From Actinomycetes bacterium (GTDB lineage: Bacteria > Actinomycetota > Actinomycetes > Actinomycetales > Cellulomonadaceae): 6,457 nucleotides of DNA. The stretch is taken from contig JAEZZV010000073.1 of the NCBI GenBank assembly GCA_023418375.1, forward strand, positions 1-6,457. Direction: 5' to 3'. This document shows positions 1-6,077 of the stretch, piece by piece (the first letter of the stretch is position 1; every line of letters begins with the position of its first letter). Below the pieces are notes generated by a model that saw only the letters and a program-made list of their open reading frames with translations, did not search any database and was not told the origin of the DNA. A program made the translations under genes and the position numbers.

Positions 1-1
1 G

Positions 2-214
2 GTGCAGTTCGGGATGCTGGTGACCGCCAGCGTGGACGACCTGGACAAGGCACCCGACGCGCGCGCCGCGATCGACAACCTGGCCGCCTCGGCGCGGCTG
101 CGGCTGCGGCGGGTGTACGGGTCGCAGGACTCCGCGTTCGCCGCGGCGTTGCCCCTGGGGCTGGTGCTGCCCAAGCACATCCAGGTGCCCGTCGAGCTGC
201 GGGACAAGCTGTGA
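2..214 (+). CDS. SCO6880-family conjugation protein, C-terminal end (5' truncated by window)
   Basis: This is the last 70 codons of a gene that begins before the window. The frame is open from the first bases, and the first codon visible (GTG) is almost certainly internal. The segment has an alternating helix/strand texture, then a conserved-looking R-V-Y-G-S-Q-D-S-A-F stretch followed by A-L-P-L-G-L-V-L-P near the C-terminus. This resembles the end of SCO6880-family proteins, which lie just upstream of VirB4-type ATPases in actinobacterial conjugative elements and are thought to act as a separate N-terminal partner of VirB4 at the inner membrane. The stop codon TGA (212-214) overlaps the GTG of the next gene by 4 nt (GTGA), so the two are translationally coupled. 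The family assignment comes from the short C-terminal pattern and the position before a VirB4-like ATPase. The coding call is firm and the family name moderate. Confidence 0.72.
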   Translation: MQFGMLVTASVDDLDKAPDARAAIDNLAASARLRLRRVYGSQDSAFAAALPLGLVLPKHIQVPVELRDKL

Positions 215-1755
215 CCCGCCGTCGCGCGACCTCGCGCACCACGAGCGCGGACACCGCCACCCCGGTCCGGCCGCTGCGGGCGCCGATGCGCGGATGGATC
301 GGGCGCGGGCGCGGGACGTCGACGTACGTGCAGCAGGCCGACGAGTGGCGCGGCACCACGGTCCAGGTGTGCGGCCTGTGGCCGTTCTCAGTCGGTACCG
401 GGACCCCGATGATCGGGGTCCCGCTCGGACGCCACATCCACACCGGCGCCACGCTGTGCTGCGACCCGATCAGCTGGTTCCAGCGCGCCAAGCTCATCAG
501 CAACCCGAGCGCGTTCGTGCTCGGCAAGCCGGGCCTGGGCAAGTCGACCCTGGTGCGGCGGATGGCCGCCGGCCTGGCCGGGTACGGGGTGATGCCGCTG
601 GTCCTGGGCGACCTCAAGCCCGACTACGTCGACCTCATCGAAGCCCTCGGTGGGCAGGTCATCACACTGGGCCGCGGGCGCGGGTACCTCAACGTCCTGG
701 ACCCCGGTGAGGCCACCGAGGCCGCCGCACGGCTGCGCGCGTCGGGGCACGACAAGCAGGCCGCGCAGGTCTTGGCCGACGCCCACGGCCGCCGGCACAC
801 GATGGTCGCCGCGCTGCTGACGATCCTGCGATCCGCGCCGCCCACGGACCGGGAGGAGACGATCCTGGACCGGGCGTTGAAGTGGCTCGACGAGCACCAC
901 GACGGCGTGCCGGTCCTCGGTGACCTGCTGCGCGTGATCCAGCAGGGCCCACCGCAGGTGCGTGCGGTGGCGCTCGACCGCGGCGACGACGCCCGGTACC
1001 GGGCGATCACCGAGAACCTCGAGGCCTCGCTGATCGGCCTGGTCGACGGCGGCCGCCTGGGGCAGACGTTCTCCCGGCACACCACCGCCCCGATGCGCCG
1101 CGACGCCCCCGTGGTCTACGACGTGTCCGCGATCGACGACACCGACATGGACCTGCAGGCCGCGACGCTCCTGGCGTGCTGGTCGGCCGGGTTCGGCACG
1201 GTCAACGTCGCCAACGCCCTAGCCGACGCCGGCCTCGAGCCGCGCCGGCACTACTTCGTGATCCTCGACGAGCTGTGGCGGGCCCTGCGCGCCGGCCGCG
1301 GCATGGTCGACCGCGTCGACGCGCTCACCCGCCTGAACCGGCAGCGCGGGGTGGGCATGGCGATGATCTCCCACACGATGAGCGACCTCCTGGCCCTGGC
1401 CAGCGAGGAAGACCGGATGAAGGCCAAGGGCTTCGTCGAACGCTCGGGCATGGTCATCTGCGGCGGCCTGCCCGGTGCCGAGATGCCCCAGCTGACGTCC
1501 GCAGTGCCGTTCTCCCAGGCTGAGCAGGACCTCCTGATCGGCTGGCAGGACCCCCCGGCGTGGGACTCGCGCGCCGGCCGCGAAGCCGACCCGCCCGGGC
1601 GCGGGAAGTTCCTCGTCAAGGTCGGTGGCCGCCCCGGCATCCCCGTGCACGTCCAGCTGACGGCCGCTGAGCTCGCGATCAACGACACGAACAAGCTCTG
1701 GCATCACCAGTCGCGTGTCGGCCGACGCGCGGCCCTGACGGACGTCGAGGCATGA
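211..1755 (+). CDS. VirB4-like ATPase of a conjugative type IV secretion system
   Basis: A 514-residue P-loop ATPase expected to power pilus or channel assembly and DNA transfer from the cytoplasmic face of the membrane. The Walker A motif is G-K-P-G-L-G-K-S-T at residues 105-113. Walker B is Y-F-V-I-L-D-E-L-W at 348-356, with the D-E-x-W signature of the VirB4/TraC superfamily. A conserved R-L-N-R-Q-R-G segment follows at about 374-380, then M-I-S-H-T near 385-389, as in FtsK/HerA-type ATPases. No membrane segment is visible. The protein is shorter than a full VirB4 (about 800 residues) and lacks the N-terminal domain, which the preceding SCO6880-like gene probably supplies as a separate polypeptide. 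I chose the GTG at 211 because it overlaps the upstream stop (GTGA). An internal ATG at 286 (Met26) is a less likely start. The 3' end overlaps the next gene by ATGA. Confidence 0.9.
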   Translation: MTRRRATSRTTSADTATPVRPLRAPMRGWIGRGRGTSTYVQQADEWRGTTVQVCGLWPFSVGTGTPMIGVPLGRHIHTGATLCCDPISWFQRAKLISNPSAFVLGKPGLGKSTLVRRMAAGLAGYGVMPLVLGDLKPDYVDLIEALGGQVITLGRGRGYLNVLDPGEATEAAARLRASGHDKQAAQVLADAHGRRHTMVAALLTILRSAPPTDREETILDRALKWLDEHHDGVPVLGDLLRVIQQGPPQVRAVALDRGDDARYRAITENLEASLIGLVDGGRLGQTFSRHTTAPMRRDAPVVYDVSAIDDTDMDLQAATLLACWSAGFGTVNVANALADAGLEPRRHYFVILDELWRALRAGRGMVDRVDALTRLNRQRGVGMAMISHTMSDLLALASEEDRMKAKGFVERSGMVICGGLPGAEMPQLTSAVPFSQAEQDLLIGWQDPPAWDSRAGREADPPGRGKFLVKVGGRPGIPVHVQLTAAELAINDTNKLWHHQSRVGRRAALTDVEA

Positions 1756-3545
1756 GCACCCCGAACAACCGCCGCCGTGACCCCGGCGGCCTGTCCGGCG
1801 AGGTCGTCCTGGTGTGGGTCGGCGTCGTCGTGGTGGCCGTCGTCGTGGCCGGCGTGTACGCCGCGGTCCACCTCGGCCACAAGATCGCCGGCACCGGGCA
1901 GGTCGTGCCGGCCGACCCGTTCGCGGTGCTGTTCGGCACGCTCGACCAGTCGATCCCGTGGCCCGGCGCGGCCGGCTGGTGGGTCCTCGGCGGCGCGGCC
2001 CTGGCGATGACGCTCCTGGCGAGCCCGTTCGTCTACTGGTCCCGGCAGATGCGCCGCAACCGCACCCGCGTCGACCGCGCCGCGGCCTACATGGGCCGCG
2101 GCCGCGACGTCGAGGACCTGACCCTCAAGCACGCACAGGCCAAGGCCACCCGCCTCGGCGTCACGTCCTCACCCGGCGTCCCGATCGGCCGCACCGTCGG
2201 CACCGGCACCCCGCTGTTCGGGTCCTGGGAGGACATGCACATCGACATCTGGGGACCCCGCACCGGCAAGACCACCAGCCGCGCCGTCCCGGCGATCCTC
2301 GATGCCCCCGGCTCGGTGCTGGTCACCTCGAACAAGCGCGACGTCGTCGACGCGACCCGCGACGTTCGCGCCGGCCGCGGCCCGGTGTGGGTGTTCGACC
2401 CGCAGGCCATCGCGAACGAGGAGCCCACCTGGTGGTGGAACCCGCTCAGCTATGTCACCGACGAGGTGCGCGCGGCACGCCTGGCTGAGCACTTCGCGGC
2501 CGGCTCGCGCGACCCGGGCGCGCGCACCGATGCCTACTTCGACCCGGCAGGCCAAGACCTCCTCGCTGGGATGCTGCTCGCCGCGGCGCTCGACGGGCGG
2601 CCGATCGTCGACGTCTACACGTGGCTGACCCGGCCGACCGATGAGACCGCCGCAGACCTGCTGCGCCGGCACGGGTTTCCGCTGACCGCCGACCAGGTGG
2701 CCGGCGTTGTTTCGGCTCCGGAGAAGCAGCGCGGCGGCGTGTTCGGTACTGCCCAGCAGATGGCTTCGTGCCTGACCAACCGGCAGGTCGCAGCGTGGGT
2801 CACCCCGCAGGGGCCGGCCGACCAGCGACGGCAATTCAGCCCGCAGGACTTCGTGCAGGCCGACGGAGGCACGCTGTTCTCGCTATCCAAGGAGGGAAGG
2901 GGAACCGCTGGCCCACTCGTCACGGCCCTGACCGTGGCCGTCGTTGAGGCAGCCGAGGAGCTGGCCGCCCGGTCGTCGGGGGGGCGCCTGAGCACGCCGC
3001 TGCTCGGCGTGCTCGACGAGGCCGCCAACGTATGCCGCTGGCGCGAGCTTCCGAATCTGTACAGCCACTACGGCTCGCGGGGGATCGTCCTCATGACGAT
3101 CTTGCAGTCCTGGTCGCAGGGGGTGGAGGTCTGGGGCGAGTCGGGGATGAAGAAGTTGTGGTCCGCGTCGAACGTCAAGGTCTACGGCGGTGGCGTCAGC
3201 GAGGGGGCGTTCCTCGAGGAGCTGTCCCGAGTGATCGGTGACTACGACCGGCTCTCGTCGTCGACGTCGAGCGGTCGCGGCCACCGCACGGTCTCCCAGC
3301 AGCTGCACCGCGAGCGAATCCTCGACGTCGCGGACTTGGCGGCGATGCCCAAGGGCCGAGCCGTGGTGCTCGCCTCCGGCGCGCGCCCCACGCTCATCCG
3401 CACCCAGCCGTGGATGACCGGACCGCACGCCGCGGCCGTGCGCGCGTCGATCGCGGCGCACGACCCGGTGGCGGAGCGGACCATCCGCGAGGCCCAGACC
3501 GAGCTGGCGGCTGTCGCCGCCGTCGACGAGCAGGAGGCGTCGTGA
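1752..3545 (+). CDS. VirD4/TraG-like type IV coupling protein (TraM-recognition domain ATPase)
   Basis: A 597-residue coupling protein that would bring the relaxase-DNA complex to the secretion channel and pump DNA with ATP. Two hydrophobic segments near the N-terminus (about residues 17-38 and 75-95) anchor it, with a short loop between them and the rest in the cytoplasm. Walker A is G-P-R-T-G-K-T-T at 168-175, followed by a T-S-N-K-R-D motif at 192-197 that is typical of actinobacterial VirD4 proteins. Walker B is L-L-G-V-L-D-E-A-A-N at 417-426. After it come the Y-G-S-R-G-I segment and a region rich in W, Q and S (about 440-475), as in TraG/TraD C-terminal domains. The ATG at 1752 overlaps the upstream stop (ATGA), and the TGA at 3543-3545 overlaps the next start (GTGA). 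This places the gene firmly in the transfer operon. The length is normal for the family and all motifs are intact. Confidence 0.93.
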   Translation: MSTPNNRRRDPGGLSGEVVLVWVGVVVVAVVVAGVYAAVHLGHKIAGTGQVVPADPFAVLFGTLDQSIPWPGAAGWWVLGGAALAMTLLASPFVYWSRQMRRNRTRVDRAAAYMGRGRDVEDLTLKHAQAKATRLGVTSSPGVPIGRTVGTGTPLFGSWEDMHIDIWGPRTGKTTSRAVPAILDAPGSVLVTSNKRDVVDATRDVRAGRGPVWVFDPQAIANEEPTWWWNPLSYVTDEVRAARLAEHFAAGSRDPGARTDAYFDPAGQDLLAGMLLAAALDGRPIVDVYTWLTRPTDETAADLLRRHGFPLTADQVAGVVSAPEKQRGGVFGTAQQMASCLTNRQVAAWVTPQGPADQRRQFSPQDFVQADGGTLFSLSKEGRGTAGPLVTALTVAVVEAAEELAARSSGGRLSTPLLGVLDEAANVCRWRELPNLYSHYGSRGIVLMTILQSWSQGVEVWGESGMKKLWSASNVKVYGGGVSEGAFLEELSRVIGDYDRLSSSTSSGRGHRTVSQQLHRERILDVADLAAMPKGRAVVLASGARPTLIRTQPWMTGPHAAAVRASIAAHDPVAERTIREAQTELAAVAAVDEQEAS

Positions 3546-4252
3546 GCGAGTGGGGGGACGACGAGTACGACGACGGGATCGAGGCCGAGCCGATCGGAGT
3601 CGACGACGTGCCTGCGGCGGCCGCCGGTCGCACCTTCGGTGTCGACATCGGCGGCCTGGCGGGGGAGCTCGTCGACGTCGCGGTGGAGAACGCGGTCCGC
3701 CAGCAGGTGGCCGAAATGGCCGACGCCGCGGTCGCAGAAGCCCTCACACCCGAGCTGATCGAGGCGCTGCGGCTGCGGGCCGCTGCCGCGGCGGAGGCGG
3801 CCGTCAAGGAGCAGGTCGAGGCGAACGAGACTGAGTCGACCGAGGCTGAGCCGGCCGGCGACGTCGATGAGCCCGAGCTGTACTTTGGCTCGGTCGACGA
3901 GTTCGTGCGCGAGTTCCTGTGCAAGGTCTATCGCCGGCGCGTCGACGGCCGCGGCACGCAGCGGGTGTGGGCGGCGGAATGGTGGAGGTACCCCGAAGCG
4001 CTGATCCGCCTCGAAGCGCTGTGGCGGTCGTGGGAGAAGCTGCGCCAGGACCCGAGCATTGGCATGAGCGTGTGGTGGCGCGACCACGCCGACCACCACA
4101 TGGCCGTCCTGCTCGACCCGTCCGGCCCGTTCGGCAGGGCGACCGGCGACGAGAACGCCAACGGTGCCGACGAGCCGCTGCCGTACGCGCCACCGCCGGA
4201 GGGGATGTTCCCCGACGAGCGTCGCCAGCCGACCCCGGAGCCCGCCCAGTAA
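3542..4252 (+). CDS. DUF4913-domain protein of the conjugation operon
   Basis: A 236-residue soluble, acidic protein read from GTG at 3542. This start overlaps the coupling-protein stop (GTGA) and has a strong AGGAGG ribosome site 4 nt upstream (within 3529-3541). Residues 1-110 are low-complexity, rich in Ala, Glu, Asp and Val, with a likely helix or coiled coil at about 38-95. The recognisable domain is at about 113-198: Y-F-G-S-V-D-E-F-V followed by R-V-W-A-A-E-W-W-R-Y-P-E-A, then R-L-E-A-L-W-R-S-W-E, then M-S-V-W-W-R-D-H and G-P-F. This Trp-rich pattern is that of DUF4913, a family seen next to T4SS coupling proteins in Actinobacteria and of unknown biochemical role. The Pro-rich tail (214-236) is probably disordered. 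Position suggests an accessory role in transfer, perhaps with the coupling protein, but this is inference. It is the last + strand gene and ends 21 nt before the convergent defence operon. Confidence 0.85.
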   Translation: MSEWGDDEYDDGIEAEPIGVDDVPAAAAGRTFGVDIGGLAGELVDVAVENAVRQQVAEMADAAVAEALTPELIEALRLRAAAAAEAAVKEQVEANETESTEAEPAGDVDEPELYFGSVDEFVREFLCKVYRRRVDGRGTQRVWAAEWWRYPEALIRLEALWRSWEKLRQDPSIGMSVWWRDHADHHMAVLLDPSGPFGRATGDENANGADEPLPYAPPPEGMFPDERRQPTPEPAQ

Positions 4253-4260
4253 CGCTGAAC

Positions 4261-4287
4261 GCAGCGGCGTCCTTCAGCCGCCGCTGC
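4261..4287. terminator. Hairpin between convergent operons, likely bidirectional terminator
   Basis: A perfect 9-bp inverted repeat, GCAGCGGCG (4261-4269) and CGCCGCTGC (4279-4287), surrounds a 9-nt loop. It sits where the + strand transfer operon (stop at 4250-4252) meets the - strand defence operon (stop at 4274-4276). The right arm lies inside the last codons of the RyR-like gene. No U-tract follows on either strand, as is common for terminators of high-GC actinobacteria. Position and perfect pairing support the call; strength is not known. Confidence 0.6.
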
Positions 4288-4573
4288 CGAACTCGCGAGA
4301 GAGAGCGTCGATGACATGAGGTAGGTAGCGGCGCACCTGCTCGCGATCACTCTCTCGCTCGTCCTCGGACAGCTCGGCGTATGGCGTCTCGATCTGTCTC
4401 GACCACCGCTCGACGAGTTCAGCCGGAATGACAAGCGAGCCGTCGTCGGTGGGCTGGCACTGGTCGTGCACGTACTGCTGCCAGTGGGCCCACCTTTCAT
4501 GCTCTACCGCGGCGAGACGGTCAATGGAGGTATCGGCTTCAAGAATCGCGCGCACGTCCGGGCCGGGTGTCAT
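4274..4573 (-). CDS. Small RyR-repeat-like protein, third gene of the TIR-caspase operon
   Basis: A 99-residue soluble protein resembling prokaryotic RyR (ryanodine-receptor repeat) domains. Residues 20-31 (L-A-A-V-E-H-E-R-W-A-H-W) match the first conserved helix with its E-H-x-x-W core. Residues 61-77 (I-E-T-P-Y-A-E-L-S-E-D-E-R-E-S-D-R) match the P-Y-x-x-L-x-E-x-E-K-x-x-D-R hallmark, and R-R-Y-L-P follows at 81-85. There are no other domains, membrane segments or signal peptide. Bacterial and phage RyR domains have been predicted to bind small nucleotide-type ligands; that function is prediction. The ATG at 4573 overlaps the last base of the caspase stop codon (TGATG). The ribosome site AGGAGA is 8 nt upstream, made by tandem Arg codons AGG-AGA at the caspase 3' end, so translation is tightly coupled. 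Longer starts would run through the caspase gene and are rejected. Its role in the system is unknown: ligand sensor, signal buffer, immunity partner or phage trigger are all possible. Confidence 0.82.
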   Translation of the reverse strand: MTPGPDVRAILEADTSIDRLAAVEHERWAHWQQYVHDQCQPTDDGSLVIPAELVERWSRQIETPYAELSEDERESDREQVRRYLPHVIDALSREFGSGG

Positions 4574-5562
4574 CAGAGCAGTCTCCTGCTCGCGAGGCTC
4601 CAGTAGTGCTGTCCCAGAGGCGTGAGTTCGCACGACTTCGACTCCATGGCGGCATGGAACATGTGGGGCTTGCTCGCGCCGACCGGGCGTACGAGCCCGA
4701 CAGACTGGAGTCGCTGCAGGATCGCAAACTTCGCGGTGTTCAGTGGGTTGGGCGGCGGAACCGAGTCGTCCTCGCTTCCCCATCGCTCGGGCTCGTAGCT
4801 CGGGTCGAGCCAGAAGTCGGTCGTCGACTCGGGGAAGAGGGCTGGGAGCTGCTGAAGGTCGTTGAGGCTGACCGCGGCTTCCGCAGTGCGCAGCGAGATG
4901 AACTTCTTGACGTTGGTCTTGAAGACCGGACGCTGTGCCCATGGCCCAAGCGACTGATCGATGTGCGCGTAGACGCTGCCAGGCGTCACCTTCCCCAGCA
5001 GGTTCGCTGCCCCGCCTTCGAGCGCGTCGACCAGCAGGCTCGTGAAGACGCCCGTCCCGCCGGTCTCCATGGCGTACTGCTCGGCGGTGGATGCGGTCAG
5101 GATCGTCGTGCCGTCGGAGATGTGAGCCACGCTGGGATCAAGCGCGGCGCCACCGAGCACGCCGCTGTGGCAGCTATCAAGGATGATGACCGTGTTCTGC
5201 GCCTTCGACTGATAGGCGGCGGTCATCACCTCATTCAGGGAGAGCCCGTCGTCGCCGTCTCGGCAGTCACTCGCACATAGGTAGCCGCCCCCGGTGTCCT
5301 CGATGTAGCCGTGGCCTGAGAAGTAGAACAGAGCGATCTCGGAGTCGTCGGCGAACAACTCGAGGACGGCGTCCTTCAGCTGGCGCTTTGAGACGGCGGT
5401 CCCTGCATCGCTCGCCGCGAGCAGTCGGGGCGTAATGAAGTTCACCGAGCCGTCGGCGTTGCGCTCAAGCACGTCGCGGACGGCCCGAGCGTCGTTCACG
5501 GCGCCGTTGAGGCCGCCGATGCTGTCGTAGTAGTCGATGCCGACGATCAGTGCCTTCCTCAT
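4573..5562 (-). CDS. Caspase-like (peptidase C14) protease, candidate type IV Thoeris effector
   Basis: A 329-residue cytoplasmic cysteine protease. The N-terminal caspase fold (about 1-225) opens with the strand K-A-L-I-V-G-I-D-Y-Y. The catalytic His84 lies in F-Y-F-S-G-H-G (79-85) and the catalytic Cys131 in I-L-D-S-C-H-S-G (127-134), the metacaspase/C14 dyad. Asp99 and Asp129 near the active site would suit cleavage after basic residues, as in metacaspases (inference). The T-I-L-T-A-S motif (153-158) and F-T-S-L-L (173-177) are also family features. The C-terminal 100 residues are a separate region: an acidic, aromatic linker (about 249-268), then a winged-helix-like segment ending in E-L-T-P-L-G-Q-H-Y-W (312-321). 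The ATG at 5562 comes 10 nt after the TIR stop, with only a weak ribosome site, so coupling is likely. In type IV Thoeris a caspase-like protease is switched on by a TIR-made cyclic nucleotide and degrades cellular proteins. This gene's pairing with a TIR supports that role. Confidence 0.88.
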   Translation of the reverse strand: MRKALIVGIDYYDSIGGLNGAVNDARAVRDVLERNADGSVNFITPRLLAASDAGTAVSKRQLKDAVLELFADDSEIALFYFSGHGYIEDTGGGYLCASDCRDGDDGLSLNEVMTAAYQSKAQNTVIILDSCHSGVLGGAALDPSVAHISDGTTILTASTAEQYAMETGGTGVFTSLLVDALEGGAANLLGKVTPGSVYAHIDQSLGPWAQRPVFKTNVKKFISLRTAEAAVSLNDLQQLPALFPESTTDFWLDPSYEPERWGSEDDSVPPPNPLNTAKFAILQRLQSVGLVRPVGASKPHMFHAAMESKSCELTPLGQHYWSLASRRLL

Positions 5563-5572
5563 CGTGGCACGC

Positions 5573-5944
5573 TCACAGCGAGTCGATGAAGTCGCTGATG
5601 TTCTTGTCGCTCCACACGTACGTCGAGACCCCGCTGAGCTCAGTCCGGTCGTCGGAGTAGGCCCAGATCCCGCGGATGCGCTTGCCCTCCTCCTTCGCGC
5701 ACTCGATCTCCCACTTCTGCCCGGACGAGGCCAGCGAGTTCTTGCTCACAAGCACGATCACGCCATGCGAGCGGCGGATGCGTGTGCGCACCTTGTCCTT
5801 CCACCCCGAGTCGTAGGGCTCCTTCACCGACATGTCCACGAAGTCGTAAGGTGCCCGCGGGCTGAGCGACTGCCCCTTGAGGAAGTCACGCTGCCGCTCG
5901 TCCTCGATGGCGAACGCGATGAAGACAACCTTGGTGTCGGCCAC
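5573..5944 (-). CDS. ThsB-like TIR-domain protein, first gene of a Thoeris-type defence operon
   Basis: A 123-residue single-domain protein of the ThsB/MTH538 (DUF1863) TIR branch. It begins with the strand K-V-V-F-I-A-F (5-11), then E-D-E-R-Q-R-D-F-L-K. A D-M-S-V-K-E-P-Y-D-S loop (37-46) follows, the usual S-V-K-E-P signature of ThsB. Next come W-K-D-K-V-R-T-R-I-R-R-S (48-59), the strand G-V-I-V-L-V-S-K-N-S (61-70), and K-W-E-I-E-C-A (77-83). Glu79 in W-E-I aligns with the catalytic Glu of NAD-consuming TIRs. Such enzymes sense infection and make cyclic ADP-ribose isomers from NAD+. It starts at GTG 5944 with a GGGAG ribosome site 6 nt upstream. An in-frame TAA (5950-5948) lies 3 nt before that GTG, so no longer form is possible. 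The caspase-like gene follows 10 nt after the stop. It is shorter than type I ThsB (about 190-200 residues) but the core looks complete. Confidence 0.88.
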   Translation of the reverse strand: MADTKVVFIAFAIEDERQRDFLKGQSLSPRAPYDFVDMSVKEPYDSGWKDKVRTRIRRSHGVIVLVSKNSLASSGQKWEIECAKEEGKRIRGIWAYSDDRTELSGVSTYVWSDKNISDFIDSL

Positions 5945-5965
5945 GTCTTACTCCCGTGCTGGTGG
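5945..5965 (-). promoter_or_regulatory. Ribosome binding site that fixes the TIR start
   Basis: On the - strand, GGGAG (about 5955-5951) precedes the GTG start at 5944 with a 6-nt spacer. The TAA stop lies within that spacer, in the TIR frame. This is the strongest translation signal of the operon; the caspase gene has only a weak one. Confidence 0.65.
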
Positions 5966-6012
5966 TGAGCCGCCGCGTGGAGCCACGGGCGCGCGTATGT
6001 CGATGTGCAGCC

Positions 6013-6035
6013 ACCGTAGCGGCCGGCGCAGACAA
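6013..6035 (-). promoter_or_regulatory. Tentative promoter for the TIR-caspase-RyR operon
   Basis: On the - strand, a TACGGT hexamer at 6018-6013 fits the actinobacterial -10 pattern TAnnnT and lies about 70 nt before the TIR start. A TTGTCT at 6035-6030 resembles a -35 box, but the 11-nt spacer is too short for a standard sigma-70-type promoter. The pair may not belong together, or an alternative factor may act. The call rests mostly on location: the operon needs a promoter in this gap. Confidence 0.25.
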
Positions 6036-6051
6036 CCGGGTGGCCGCCCGG
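6036..6051. promoter_or_regulatory. 16-bp near-palindrome upstream of the defence operon, possible operator
   Basis: CCGGGTGG followed directly by CCGCCCGG is a 16-bp dyad with one mismatched pair. It lies next to the TTGTCT hexamer in the proposed promoter region of the TIR gene, where a regulator could bind. In DNA this rich in G+C such dyads arise by chance, and no regulator gene is visible in the window, so this is only a candidate. Confidence 0.3.
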
Positions 6052-6055
6052 ACAG

Positions 6056-6077
6056 AAAAGAGCGGTCAGACACCGCC
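6056..6077 (-). terminator. Weak intrinsic-terminator-like hairpin after the right-edge gene
   Basis: On the - strand, GCGGT (6076-6072) and ACCGC (6066-6062) form a 5-bp stem with a 5-nt loop, extendable by one G-T pair. TCTTTTCT follows at once. It lies about 80 nt past the stop of the right-edge - strand gene and just before the proposed defence promoter, so it could insulate the two units. The stem is short and termination may be partial. Confidence 0.4.

Noticed and set aside
388..1080. Long - strand frames opposite the VirB4-like gene, and similar ones opposite the coupling-protein and DUF4913 genes.
   Set aside because: They mirror clear ATPase or DUF4913 genes, have Arg/Ala/Pro/Gly-rich composition, and show no domain pattern or ribosome site in an operon context.
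3410..3541. An upstream ATG at 3410 would lengthen the DUF4913 protein by 44 residues.
   Set aside because: That stretch lies wholly inside the coupling-protein gene and is Arg/Gly-rich out-of-frame sequence. GTG at 3542 has an AGGAGG site and the same 4-nt overlap as the other junctions.
4294..4357. Complementary GAGA-rich and CTCT-rich stretches in the RyR-like gene.
   Set aside because: They are short (about 8 bp), far apart and explained by Glu, Ser and Arg codons; no structural role is supported.
4574..4942. An ATG at 4942 (- strand) would give the RyR-like protein a 123-residue extension.
   Set aside because: The extension is the caspase gene in another frame, with no domain-like pattern. 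The ATG at 4573 has a good ribosome site and the recognised domain begins soon after.
4567..5280. A long + strand frame (237 residues) opposite the caspase gene.
   Set aside because: The opposite frame has the full set of caspase motifs. This one is Arg/Gly/Val-rich with no recognisable domain, the usual antisense shadow in GC-rich DNA.
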